A program made the position numbers and the translations under genes. Shown here one piece after another: positions 11,401-21,235 of a DNA stretch of 64,000 nucleotides. Origin of the DNA: Nematostella vectensis (lineage: Eukaryota; Cnidaria; Anthozoa; Actiniaria; Edwardsiidae). Positions within the stretch are counted from its first letter, which is position 1. Each line of letters starts with the position of its first letter. Location: NCBI RefSeq assembly GCF_932526225.1, contig NC_064040.1:15606494-15670493 (forward strand), written 5' to 3'. Under the pieces are notes generated by a model, which worked only from the letters and a program-made list of their open reading frames with translations, did not search any database and was not told where the DNA came from.

Positions 11401-12131
11401 GATTATAGGTCAAGACCATTCCCTCGTCACTCTACAGGGAGATTATATGTCAAGACCATTTCCTCGTCACTCTACAGGGAGATTATAGGTCTAGACCATT
11501 TCCTCGTCACTCTACAGGGAGATTATAGGTCAAGACCATTCCCTCGTCACTCCACAGGGAGATTATAGGTCAAGACCATTTCTTCGTCACCCCACAGGGA
11601 GATTATAGGTCAAGACCATTCCCTCGTCACTCTACCGAGAGATTATAGGTCAAGACCATTTCCTTGTCACTCTACAGGGAGATTATAGGTCAAGACCATT
11701 TCCTTGTCACTCTACATGGAGATTATAGGTCAAGACCATTTCCTCGTCACTCTACAGGGAGAATATAGGTCAAGACCATTTCCTTGTCACCTTACAGGGA
11801 GATTATATGTCAAGACCATTTCCTCGTCACTCTACAGGGAGATTATAGGTCAAGACCATTTCCTTGTCACCTTACAGGGAGATTATATGTCAAGACCATT
11901 TCCTCGTCACTCTACAGGGAGATTATAGGTCAAGACCATTTCCTTGTCACTCTACAAGGAGATTATAGGTCAAAACCATTTCCTCGTCACTCTACAGGGA
12001 GATTATAGGTCAAGACCATTCCCTCGTCACTCTACAGGGAGATTAAATGTCAAGACCATTTCCTCGTCACTCTACAGGGAGATTATAGGTCTAGACCATT
12101 TCCTCGTCACTCTACAGGGAGATTATAGGTC
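8430..12131 (+). repeat. 40-bp satellite, left block
   Basis: About 90 tandem copies of a 40-bp unit with core GGGAGATTATAGGTCAAGAC. Copies are divergent from 8430 to about 8870 and then highly regular. A 37-base variant (missing bases after GACTTCC) and other shared variants recur, giving higher-order blocks. The segment about 10260-11130 is repeated about 1037 bp later. Short ORFs in the array are repeat translations and are not genes. The block is continuous with 16802-17915 if the gypsy insertion is removed. Confidence 0.95.
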
Positions 12132-12136
12132 AAGAC
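12132..12136 (+). repeat. target site duplication AAGAC (left)
   Basis: AAGAC directly before the left LTR, matching AAGAC at 16802-16806. A 5-bp duplication is usual for Ty3/gypsy integration. The sequence is part of the 40-bp satellite unit, so it also marks the exact insertion point in the unit. Confidence 0.9.
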
Positions 12137-12282
12137 TGTTTCAAGATGTGGGTTTACAGTAGATAATCTCACGAGAAGATCAGAGAAAGACAACAACACG
12201 AGTGTTTAGCTCTGTAGCCAAGATGGAGGGCTACATCCGGGACTTTATTGTTCTTAACACAGGGAACCCAGATATTGTAACA
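12137..12282 (-). repeat. 3' LTR of gypsy element
   Basis: 146 bp matching 16656-16801 base for base as far as I can read. In element orientation it begins TGTTAC and ends AACA, with TG..CA termini. Confidence 0.93.
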
Positions 12283-12295
12283 TCCTTTCTCTTTT
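12283..12295 (-). promoter_or_regulatory. polypurine tract
   Basis: In element orientation AAAAGAGAAAGGA abuts the 3' LTR's TGTTAC. This is the expected plus-strand primer for reverse transcription. Confidence 0.85.
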
Positions 12296-12446
12296 GAGGA
12301 AGTGAAACAGATACTTATAACATAACTAACAATTGTCCTTGCGTATAGCAACGTGCTGATAAACATTGTTCTCAGTCCTAGACAAAATGTAAACAATAAG
12401 AATAAAAGATACAATCAACTATTTAACATCAGATTAGTCTCTTGTT

Positions 12447-15400
12447 TTAACTCGTGACATAATCCCTAAGGTAGCTTGGTTGCGTAGTTGTCCGTGAGGA
12501 TCTCCGTATGGGTATTATAGGTGGTGTCTGTTCCTCAGCAACCGCATTAGGTGTTTCCACTTGCGCTGGTGTTTCTGGTGATTGGGTGGTAGTACTAGAT
12601 TCCATTTCAGCAGGTGGTAGTACTACTTCTGGTTTCCTTGACGACAATTCAGGTTGAGTTTCCGAAGTTTTCCTTAGATCGATTCGGTTTCTTCTATACT
12701 TCCCAGAAGGCGTTTCGATGTCATACGACCTTTCATCGAGTCTCCTAACAACCACACCCTTTTCCCATTTTTTGTTGCCTTTTCTAAAAGGTTTCAGTCT
12801 GATAGTATCCCCCTCTTGCAAAATTCCAAGATCCTTAGCATTCTTGTTATAGTTCTTACACTGTCGTTGTTGTTCCAACTTGAGCCGACACCGGTCCTCC
12901 TTCAGAAAATCCATTCCCCTAGGTTGGAGTTGTACATCAGTCATGGGTAATATAGATTTAGTTCGACGATTGAGAAGGCGTTGGGCTGGGCTGCTTCCTG
13001 CTCCTTGGGTTGGTGTGTTTCTTATCTCAAGGAGTGCTAGTTGGGGGTCTGTTTTGTCTTGAGCACATTTTGAGAGCATAGCCTTTGCTGCTTTTACCCC
13101 AGACTCAACTTTTCCATTTGCATTTGGATGCCCAGGTGAAGATAGATTATGCTCAAAGTCCCATTCATAAGCAAAGTCCTCAAACTCTTTGGCATCAAAC
13201 TGAGGTCCTCCATCACTGACTAGTTGTACAGGAACACCATATCTTGAGAAGTGTTGTTTCAGTTTCCTAATCACTGCAGGGGAGTCAGTTTTCTTAAGAA
13301 GGTCAACTTCCCAGTATCCACTAAAATAGTCAATTGTTAGTAGGTAGTCTTTGTTGTTCCATGAGAATAAATCAACACCAACAATTTCCCATGGTGCTTT
13401 AGCTTCTATAGTTATGAGTGTTTCTTTCTGTTGAGCTTTAGCAAATGTTTGACAGGCATCACAAACACTTGCTAGCTGTTTGATTTCTGCAGACATACCA
13501 GGCCAAAATATGCATTCACGTGCACGTCTTAACATACTCTCACCTCCAAGATGTGATATGTGGAGATGGTCTTTGATCTCCTTACGCATGCTCTCAGGAA
13601 CGATGACTCGTTCTCCCTTGAAGATCAATCCATCATGTAAGGTCAGTTCATCTCTATATGAAAAGTATGGTGTAACCTGAGTAGGCAGTTCCTGTCTCGA
13701 GTCTGGCCATCCTTTAAGAATGACTGATTTCAGAGTTTGCAGAGTATCATCCATTTCAGTGGCTTTCTTTAGCTGTCTAAGCCTTTCTTCTCTAATTCTT
13801 AGGTGACCAACAGCATTAATCTTAGCAAAACTATCCTTGTGTTCAGTATCATCAGGCAAGTATGCACGAGATAAAGTATCAGCTATGTACATCTCCTTGC
13901 CCTTCTTATATACAACTTCAATGTCATACTGTATAAGTCTAAGCATCATACCTTGAAGACGCTTTGGGGACTTGTGCAGTGGCTTGCGTACAATCATTTC
14001 CAGTGGTTTATGATCACTATGCACAATGGTTTTCCGTCCAAACGTATATTGGTGGAAACGTTCCAGCGAGAACACAATTGCCAGGCACTCTTTCTCAATT
14101 TGCGCGTACCCGCATTCCGTAGCAGTAAGGGCACGACTGGCATAACACAGCGGCTTTCCTTCTTGTAGTAAAACAGTGCCTAAACCAGTGCTCGAGGCAT
14201 CACATTGAATCACAAGTTCTTTGTCAGGATCATAATAAGCAAGTACAGGAGCTGTAGTCACTAGTCTCTTTATTTCTTTCATCGCATGATCCTGTTCCTC
14301 ACTCCATTCCCATTCCACATCTTGTCTAGTGAGTCGACGAATAGGATCCATTACCGTGGAGAGTTGTGGAAGGAACTTTGCGAGATAAGTTACCATTCCC
14401 TGGACACGTCGAGCTCCCTCAACATCAGTGGGGTTTTCCATTTTAAGAATGGCTTCGACTTTCTTCATATCAGGTTTTAGACCCTCACTTGTCACGACGT
14501 GACCAAGGAACTCAACTTCAGTGGTCTTGAACACACTCTTCTGGTGATTCAGCTTAATGTTATTTCTAGCACAAACATCAAGTAGATATCTCAATTTCTC
14601 ATCATGGTCACCCTCAGAATGTCCATAAACTAGAATGTCATCAGCCACACAGACCACTCCACGAAGACCTGATAGACTCTCCATGAGCTTACGCTGGAAT
14701 ATCTCAGAACTGACTTTGAGACCAAATGGGAGACGACACCAACGAAATCTGCCATTCACAGTGATGAATGTGGTCATGTAACTACTCTCTTCATCAAGTT
14801 CACAGTGCCAGTAACCATGAGCAAGATCAAACTTACTGAACAGCTTAGCATTGGCGAGCTCAGGCAGGATATCATCAATTGTCGGGAGAGGGTATATTTC
14901 CCTCTGAAGAGCTTCATTCAAGACTCTTGGGTCAAGACAGATCCTGAGCTGGTCATTCTTCTTCTTCTGTATAGAGATCTGTGAGCACCATTGAGTTGGC
15001 TCAGTTACAGGCTTCAGGACTCCAAGCTTGACAAGGTTGTGTAACTCTTTTTCAAGTGCAGGTTTAACACTGATAGGTACTCGTCGTGGTGGACTTTGAG
15101 TAGGCACGGCATTGCCATCAACCTTGAGATTTACTTTTCCTGAGAAACATCCTACAGCAGTGTCGTCAAATACAGCTTTGTATTCAGTCACTAATTCTGT
15201 GAATCCATCAGCGACTACATGGACCTGCTTGAAGTTATCATAGTTGACCGTGATGAGCTTCATCTGTTCCGCTGCCTTTCTGCTAAGCAAGGGTGTTAAA
15301 TCCTCTTTCACAACTTCAAACATGACATTATACTTCTTCTTCGTAGTCAGATTTATAGTGATAATCCGACACTTTCCCACTGGTTTAAGAGTAGTTTTGT

Positions 15401-16496
15401 TGTACATGCTCAGTGTATTTTTCGATTCTTGTAGTTGAGTGTTTTGCGGCACATATTTCTGATTTATAACATTGACTGTGGCACCGCAATCAACCTGGAA
15501 TTTGACTCTCCGTCCATCTTTTAGACACATCTCAGCATATAAGGGACCACTAGAGACAGAGTTAATTGACTCAGATATGACTGGGCATACCATTTCAGCA
15601 GAGGAATCGGAGTCAGATCCGTCACCAACAGTATGGACTTGTTTCTTGCCTCCCAAACTTGGACAGCAACTCGAGAAATGGTTGGGAGCCTTGCAATTAT
15701 TGCATCTCTTCCCCCAAGCTTTGCAGAATTCCTTCTTTAGAGTGTGAGAATAGCCACAAAATTTGCATTTAGCAGCTTGACGAGGATTCGTGCCTCCAGG
15801 TTTACCATTACCGACTGGCTTGTTCCTTTGACCATGTGAAGCTCCTTTTGTTTTTTGCTTGTTTATATTCAATCGGTGTACCTCCTCTTCCTTTCCAGAA
15901 ATAATCTTCAGTTGATCAGACGTTTTCTCATAACTGTGACAAATGTCAAGTGCTTTCTGTAGAGTGAGTTTTCCTTCTTGCAGCAGACGCTTTCTGGTAT
16001 GATCATCTTTCACACCAAGTACCACTCTATCCCTCAGTAAGGAAGTTTTCAAGCACTCACAGAAATTGCAAGTCTCGGCCAATGTCTTCAGGCTTGCAAC
16101 ATAGCTGTCAATACTCTCATCAGGTTTCTGGACTCGAGTGTTGAACTTGTACCTCTCGAAGGTCTCGTTGGTTTCACCAAGTATGTGAGCATCAAGTTTG
16201 GTTAGTATATCTTTAGCAGTGTCAGTTTCTACAGGGTCACAGCCATTGTAGATTTGTAAAGCTTCTATTCCCATGGTAGAGATCAAGAGAGATTTCTTGA
16301 ATTGAGGCGAGTGTGAATCGGCGTTAGAGACGATACAATAATGCTGCCACAGCTGTTTCCATATTTTCCAACTTTCAACTCCATTCTTTGCCAATTTCAC
16401 GGGCTCAGGCGGTTTAAAGGCATAACCCGGCTGAAAAGATGATGCTGCAGGTGGAGGAGCTGGAGGAGTCTCTTCAGATTCGCCAGTAGCAGGCAT
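12447..16496 (-). CDS. gag-pol polyprotein of Ty3/gypsy element
   Basis: 1349 codons in one frame, with no gag/pol frameshift. Gag is about residues 25-240. Zinc knuckles lie at 244-258 (CKFC...H...C) and 265-277 (CNNCKAPNHFSSC). The protease has D-C-G at 336-338, where most retropepsins have D-S/T-G. RT (about 480-670) has FDLAHGYW (Asp557) and VADD at 617-620 in place of Y-x-D-D. RNase H has Asp766, Glu801/803 and Asp828. Integrase has the HHCC set His979, His982, Cys1012, Cys1015 and catalytic Asp1042, Asp1095, Glu1131. An SH3-like C-terminal segment lies near 1225-1270. All catalytic acids are present, so the element may be active. The DCG and VADD variants recur in related metazoan elements, to my knowledge, so they need not be damage. 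Confidence 0.96.
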   Translation of the reverse strand: MPATGESEETPPAPPPAASSFQPGYAFKPPEPVKLAKNGVESWKIWKQLWQHYCIVSNADSHSPQFKKSLLISTMGIEALQIYNGCDPVETDTAKDILTKLDAHILGETNETFERYKFNTRVQKPDESIDSYVASLKTLAETCNFCECLKTSLLRDRVVLGVKDDHTRKRLLQEGKLTLQKALDICHSYEKTSDQLKIISGKEEEVHRLNINKQKTKGASHGQRNKPVGNGKPGGTNPRQAAKCKFCGYSHTLKKEFCKAWGKRCNNCKAPNHFSSCCPSLGGKKQVHTVGDGSDSDSSAEMVCPVISESINSVSSGPLYAEMCLKDGRRVKFQVDCGATVNVINQKYVPQNTQLQESKNTLSMYNKTTLKPVGKCRIITINLTTKKKYNVMFEVVKEDLTPLLSRKAAEQMKLITVNYDNFKQVHVVADGFTELVTEYKAVFDDTAVGCFSGKVNLKVDGNAVPTQSPPRRVPISVKPALEKELHNLVKLGVLKPVTEPTQWCSQISIQKKKNDQLRICLDPRVLNEALQREIYPLPTIDDILPELANAKLFSKFDLAHGYWHCELDEESSYMTTFITVNGRFRWCRLPFGLKVSSEIFQRKLMESLSGLRGVVCVADDILVYGHSEGDHDEKLRYLLDVCARNNIKLNHQKSVFKTTEVEFLGHVVTSEGLKPDMKKVEAILKMENPTDVEGARRVQGMVTYLAKFLPQLSTVMDPIRRLTRQDVEWEWSEEQDHAMKEIKRLVTTAPVLAYYDPDKELVIQCDASSTGLGTVLLQEGKPLCYASRALTATECGYAQIEKECLAIVFSLERFHQYTFGRKTIVHSDHKPLEMIVRKPLHKSPKRLQGMMLRLIQYDIEVVYKKGKEMYIADTLSRAYLPDDTEHKDSFAKINAVGHLRIREERLRQLKKATEMDDTLQTLKSVILKGWPDSRQELPTQVTPYFSYRDELTLHDGLIFKGERVIVPESMRKEIKDHLHISHLGGESMLRRARECIFWPGMSAEIKQLASVCDACQTFAKAQQKETLITIEAKAPWEIVGVDLFSWNNKDYLLTIDYFSGYWEVDLLKKTDSPAVIRKLKQHFSRYGVPVQLVSDGGPQFDAKEFEDFAYEWDFEHNLSSPGHPNANGKVESGVKAAKAMLSKCAQDKTDPQLALLEIRNTPTQGAGSSPAQRLLNRRTKSILPMTDVQLQPRGMDFLKEDRCRLKLEQQRQCKNYNKNAKDLGILQEGDTIRLKPFRKGNKKWEKGVVVRRLDERSYDIETPSGKYRRNRIDLRKTSETQPELSSRKPEVVLPPAEMESSTTTQSPETPAQVETPNAVAEEQTPPIIPIRRSSRTTTQPSYLRDYVTS

Positions 16497-16640
16497 GGCA
16501 GAGTACAGAGCAGTGTAGGTTCAATCCACGTGGTCTGAGGTCGAGAGTCGAGCGAGTTTTGAACGCGAATTTAGCAAGGAAATTCGTCAAAACACAGCCC
16601 ACAACTTGAAGTTCCAGTTGAGTTCAAGATAAATTAGCTA

Positions 16641-16655
16641 ACCACGCTGCCACCA
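16641..16655 (-). promoter_or_regulatory. primer binding site, tRNA-Leu-like
   Basis: Directly after the 5' LTR in element orientation comes TGGTGGCAGCGTGG. From general knowledge of animal tRNA-Leu (AAG-type) 3' ends, the first 11 bases match, followed by a one-base gap and TGG. Assignment to tRNA-Leu is an inference; the position is certain. Confidence 0.7.
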
Positions 16656-16801
16656 TGTTTCAAGATGTGGGTTTACAGTAGATAATCTCACGAGAAGATC
16701 AGAGAAAGACAACAACACGAGTGTTTAGCTCTGTAGCCAAGATGGAGGGCTACATCCGGGACTTTATTGTTCTTAACACAGGGAACCCAGATATTGTAAC
16801 A
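16656..16801 (-). repeat. 5' LTR of gypsy element
   Basis: 146-bp copy matching 12137-12282. The ORF start (16496) lies 159 bases inside it, leaving a short leader. Confidence 0.93.
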
Positions 16802-17915
16802 AAGACCATTCCCTCGTCACTCCACAGGGAGATTATAGGTCAAGACCATTTCTTCGTCACCCCACAGGGAGATTATATGTCAAGACTTCCTCGTCACACT
16901 ACAGGGAGAATATAGGCCAAGACCATTTCCTCGTAACTCTACAAGGAGATTATAGGTCAAGACCATTTCCTTGTCACACTACAGGGAGATTATAGGTCAA
17001 GACCATTTCCTCGTCACTCTACAGGGGGATTATAGGTCAAGACCATTTCCTCGTCACTCTACAGGGAGATTATAGGTCAAGACCATTTCCTCGTCACTCT
17101 ACAGGGAGATTATAGGTCAAGACCATTCCCTCGTCACTCTACAGGGAGATTATATGTCAAGACCATTTCCTCGTCACTCTACAGGGAGATTATAGGTCTA
17201 GACCATTTCCTCGTCACTCTACAGGGAGATTATAGGTCAAGACCATTCCCTCGTCACTCCACAGGGAGATTATAGGTCAAGACCATTTCTTCGTCACCCC
17301 ACAGGGAGATTATATGTCAAGACTTCCTCGTCACACTACAGGGAGAATATAGGCCAAGACCATTTCCTCGTAACTCTACAAGGAGATTATAGGTCAAGAC
17401 CATTTCCTTGTCACACTACAGGGAGATTATAGGTCAAGACCATTTCCTCGTCACTCTACAGGGGGATTATAGGTCAAGACCATTTCCTCGTCACTCTACA
17501 GGGAGATTATAGGTCAAGACCATTTCCTCGTCACTCTACAGTGAGATTATAGGTCAAGACAATTTCCTCGTCACTCTACAGGGAGATTATAGGTCAAGAC
17601 CATTTCCTCGTCACACTACAGGGAGATTATAGGTCAAGACCATTTCCTCGTCACACTACAGGGGGATTATAGGTCAAGACCATTTCCTCGTCACTCTACA
17701 GGGAGATTATAGGTCTAGACCATTTCCTCGTCACTCTACAGGGAGATTATAGGTCAAGACCATTTCCTCGTCACTCTACAGGGAGATTATAGGTCAAGAC
17801 CATTTCCTCGTCACTCTACAGGGAGATTATAGGTCAAGACCATTTCCTCGTTACTCTACCGAGAGATTATAGGTCAAGACCATTTCCTCGTCACTTAACA
17901 GGTAGATTATAGGGT
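16802..17915 (+). repeat. 40-bp satellite, right block
   Basis: About 28 more units of the 40-bp satellite, starting with the AAGAC duplication. The 37-base variant recurs at about 16880 and 17320, a 437-bp higher-order spacing (ten 40-mers plus one 37-mer). Confidence 0.95.
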
Positions 17916-18936
17916 CTAACAAACGAGTCATCCTTTTCAATACAGATAAATTTTGACCTTTCCCTTTGAAACCCCAACATATAAAACCTTTCCTCTACGT
18001 CTCTTGTTAGGGGACTAGTCGGGGTCTTCAAGACGACGATGAAGACGAGGCTGGTATTTCCAAGCTTTAATTGTTCATAGTCGCAACTGCAGAGCAGCAA
18101 CCACAAAACATACAGTACAATACGCTAGGACCAGACAGCAATCTATGTGGTGGTCCCATATGAAAGGAAATAAATGTAAAAATATTCAAGAAGGAACGGG
18201 GAGAATTGGTTACATTCGGCAAAACGAACCAATCAGCCAAAAGCGTGAGGGCGTGGGAAATCACAGAGTTGGTCTCTCGTTCCTGCGTATTAACAAAATA
18301 ATCAATTAATTCAAGGTAACTCTAAGATAACACTAATGATTAAGCAACTTTTAAAACTTAACTGCGCATGTTCAAAGAGCGCGTGACTACAACATTTATC
18401 TTCAAATGAAATAACGATAAAAATAAATGATGTCTAAACCAAGGGGTGAGAATGGCATGTGGTTTCGAAGAACATTCAAGAGTTTAGCTTGCCAAAAAAA
18501 TGTCTGAAACGAAGAGAAGAAACCACGATTCTGCCACGTATAAGGAACTGGACACTCCCTGGATTTAGACGCAACAAAAGGTCATCGAACCGGAGGGTCC
18601 ACGGGCGTGCTAAAATCTAGACTAAGGAAACGATCTTAAAAAATAAACAAAACTCAATAACTTCCGGTTTTCGTGATAGGAAAATAAAATACTAGACGAC
18701 AAGTTACCAAAACAATATGACAACCCGTCCTGTAACACTCTTAATATAAATGCATAGTTATATATTATTTTTGATAAGATGTTTTAAAAAGGCACGTGTT
18801 TATTACTTCCCATATACTTAACAGTGTTTAACTGTAAAATCGTAATGGGCCTTATCTTGCTCAAGGTAATAAAGAGTTTATTACATGATTGACACCTATT
18901 CCAAGTCCTTTATTTTACTAAAATACCTATGAACAA
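17916..18936. other. no gene seen
   Basis: Unique-looking AT-rich DNA with only short, unconvincing ORFs on either strand. No repeat or element recognised. Confidence 0.5.
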
Positions 18937-19189
18937 TGTGTAGTTCCAGAAAATATTCATACCCCCCATTGAGCGGGTCGGAGGTATGACCATACACCCC
19001 TCTGGAATTTCCATTTTGGATGCCGGGGGGGGGGGGGGGGGGGGTGGGGGGCGCTTTAATATGTATGTATGTACTCGCGTTTCAGAAACCAGACCCCCGG
19101 AATTTTGCTCCGGACACCACACATACCCCCGGAATTTCAAATCCCCTCAATAGGGGGGAGGGGGTATGGATATTTTCTGGAACTACACA
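18937..19189. mobile_element. MITE-like element with long terminal inverted repeats
   Basis: The left end starts TGTGTAGTTCCAGAAAATAT and the right end is its inverted complement with few differences, extending into CATACCCCC. The 253-bp body holds a G-run of about 22 (19025-19047) and no ORF. A clear target duplication was not found. It is a non-autonomous DNA transposon or a foldback repeat. Confidence 0.65.
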
Positions 19190-20381
19190 ATCTTAAAGAA
19201 CGGGAAGGGCTTGATGTATCAGCAGGGAAAAAGTGGGGTTTAATATGAACTCATAAAATATGTTAATAACTAGAATACTAATGAGGAGGAGTAAGTTAAA
19301 ACCTAGATATTAACCGTGAATACTAATGAAGGAATATCATATTGAGCAAAAAACACCAATTTTTTTGCGCGGATTTACAATGTGATAACAAGAACGATTG
19401 AATATTAACAATGTTTCGATTTAATTGTCATGAAAGCAGAATTTGTATTTGTAACCATCGAAATTCAATATTAAGTTAAGCCAAAATTATATGTGCAATT
19501 TTGGAAAATTATTCCACCAGCAAAGATAGGCTGTGGTGTGGCTATCTGAGCCGTCTACTAACTCATTCTGCTTGTTCATTTGTCGTCGACAATTACAGTT
19601 CTTGAAAATCGCTGTCAGTGAGCTCCTTTCTCGCAACGTGCTCACACTGAAACTCCGAGCTACGAAAAATTTGCAATTCAACTCCACCTTTGGGAATCGA
19701 GTCCGTTCCTGGAGCAGCTGCGCCCTCAGGCTGTCATACGGCAAACTGCCTCCGCCCTCGGTATTTAACCCTTACTTCTTATGAGTGTTAAATACAGTAT
19801 GACGAAGGTTTCTTATTTTGGCTAGGGCTGTAAGTATTCCAGGGTTGTCAATCTATTAACAAGTATCCTCATTACCTAGATAGTGCTGAATATGTAGAAT
19901 GCGACCAATCATTGTACTTTGGTTTGATTATGGGGTAAGGGGGGTTGCACCATTATAAACATGATAGCCTTTGTTAAATGGTCTATGGGAGACTGGGGCG
20001 AGACCACGTAAATGCCTGTGGCAGTGGAAACGACGGTTCCTGGGACCTAATTAAAATGGCTGCCACGAATAAAAGCAAGAGTCATTGCAAGTTCGCATAC
20101 AATCTCACTACCTAGACCTAGACACCGTTTAGCTTCTAGAAAAACAGGAGAATCATTGAAACGGACTTCCGAATATGGTATTGCTTTAAAATCTATGATG
20201 GTAATGCAATCTGTGATGACCGGGGAAAAATAGCGAATGATAACTTTTAAATAGAAAAAAAAAATGTATGATATGAAATCCCCCCATCTCACCAGTCTGA
20301 GATTTCTTACTTGGCGTTTAAAAACTCCGAGCGCAGACTGGTTAAAAAACCCCTCATTTTAAATTAGATAAACGCCGAGCC
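19190..20381. other. no assignable gene; possible 3' exons of the WSC gene
   Basis: Short open frames exist on the minus strand, for example 20047-20292 (after a possible acceptor TCATCACAG) and 19487-19744. Neither shows a recognisable domain. If the PAN exon splices at the GTAAGG at 20385, further exons could lie here. Confidence 0.35.
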
Positions 20382-20644
20382 TTACGGTAATCCCATTACA
20401 TAGAATTTTGCAGGTTCCCAGTAACTAAAGCTCTCTCTCGAAGCTGAACCGACAACTGATGACGTCACGTTGTTCATCTCACACACCATGCTAACAGGGT
20501 TGAAGTTGATTGATTGACAGGCAGGCATGAGCTCGCAGTATTGGGAGCAGGTGTTCACGTCACGGACAGACTTCTCGGTGTAGATCACGTGGTCTCTGGT
20601 GAGGGGCGCACTGCCTTGTGGGTTAGTATACATGTACTCGTGTC
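20382..20644 (-). CDS. PAN/apple-domain exon of the WSC gene
   Basis: The acceptor CACTTCAACCAG lies at the right edge and the entry phase 1 fits the WSC exon ending at 21002. The product starts GHEYMYTNPQGS and has four cysteines in the PAN/apple pattern: CSQYCELMPACQSINFNP then VCEMNN. It ends SYWEPAKFYVMGLP. PAN modules bind protein or carbohydrate in secreted proteins. The frame stops at TAA 20382-20384, but that TAA is also part of GTAAGG, a decent donor (exon end then 20386). So whether this is the last exon is undecided. Confidence 0.75.
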
Positions 20645-21001
20645 CTGGTTGAAGTGGGGGCTTTACTTCAGCTTCTGTTGGTTATAAGATTTTAGAGTTT
20701 TTTTCTGGTTAATTTAATTCTTTTAAGCTCAATAGAAAAAATGTCGGTTATCGCCAAAAACAAAGTAGACTTCTGTATTTTTGGATCCCGAGAGTAAACT
20801 TCTGTTCTCCACCTTCTGACTAAATTTTTGCATTCAATAGAAGGACAACTATATAACTTGTAGATTCTATAAAGTACGCGAATAGGATAGAGGAAATTAC
20901 ACATATTCCCAAAAGGATAACAAATAAACATCGCGTTTCTTTGTAATTATTCCTGACATTATTCTAGCGCGCTTTTGTGAGGACACTTGCGGGTTGATAA
21001 C

Positions 21002-21165
21002 CAACAGCATAGACGGAGTTTCGCCAGGTCCCTCCACACTTTAAATCCGGGCTCCCCTCACAAGGATGAGTACAATCTCCCTTTCCATATCTCCCATAAC
21101 TGTTCCCACAATAGCACTGGTCATTTATCTGAAGTGCGCAATAGCGGAATCCCTTCACACGGCAC
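21002..21165 (-). CDS. WSC domain, third, second-half exon
   Basis: 164 bp, acceptor CTGTATTCCAG, entry phase 2, exit phase 1. It encodes CRVKGFRYCALQINDQCYCG, then NSYGRYGKGDCTHPCEGS and KCGGTWRNSVYAVG. This is the C-terminal half of a WSC domain, a cysteine-rich carbohydrate-binding module. The first codon is completed by AG from the exon at 41973-42081, so the two halves of one domain are separated by a 20.8-kb intron. The phase fit and cysteine order strongly support the pairing. Confidence 0.85.
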
Positions 21166-21235
21166 CTGGAATACAGGATAAGAGTATATTTATATAAACT
21201 TATTTTTATCTAGTGTCTGGTGCTAACGGGTCAGT

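Larger units (their letters stand above)
12137..16801 (-). mobile_element. complete Ty3/gypsy LTR retrotransposon
   Basis: A 4665-bp element on the minus strand inserted in the 40-bp satellite. It has 146-bp LTRs that look identical (TGTTAC...AAACA in element orientation), a 5-bp target duplication AAGAC, a primer-binding site, a polypurine tract and one unbroken gag-pol ORF. The protein belongs with the K02A2.6-like/metazoan gypsy group by RT and integrase style (inference). Matching LTRs with an open ORF indicate a very recent insertion. No envelope ORF is present. Confidence 0.96.

Noticed and set aside
8672-12162. Many short plus-strand ORFs (SLYREIIGQDHFLVTLQGDY type)
   Set aside because: Readings of the 40-bp satellite, whose unit length shifts frame each copy.
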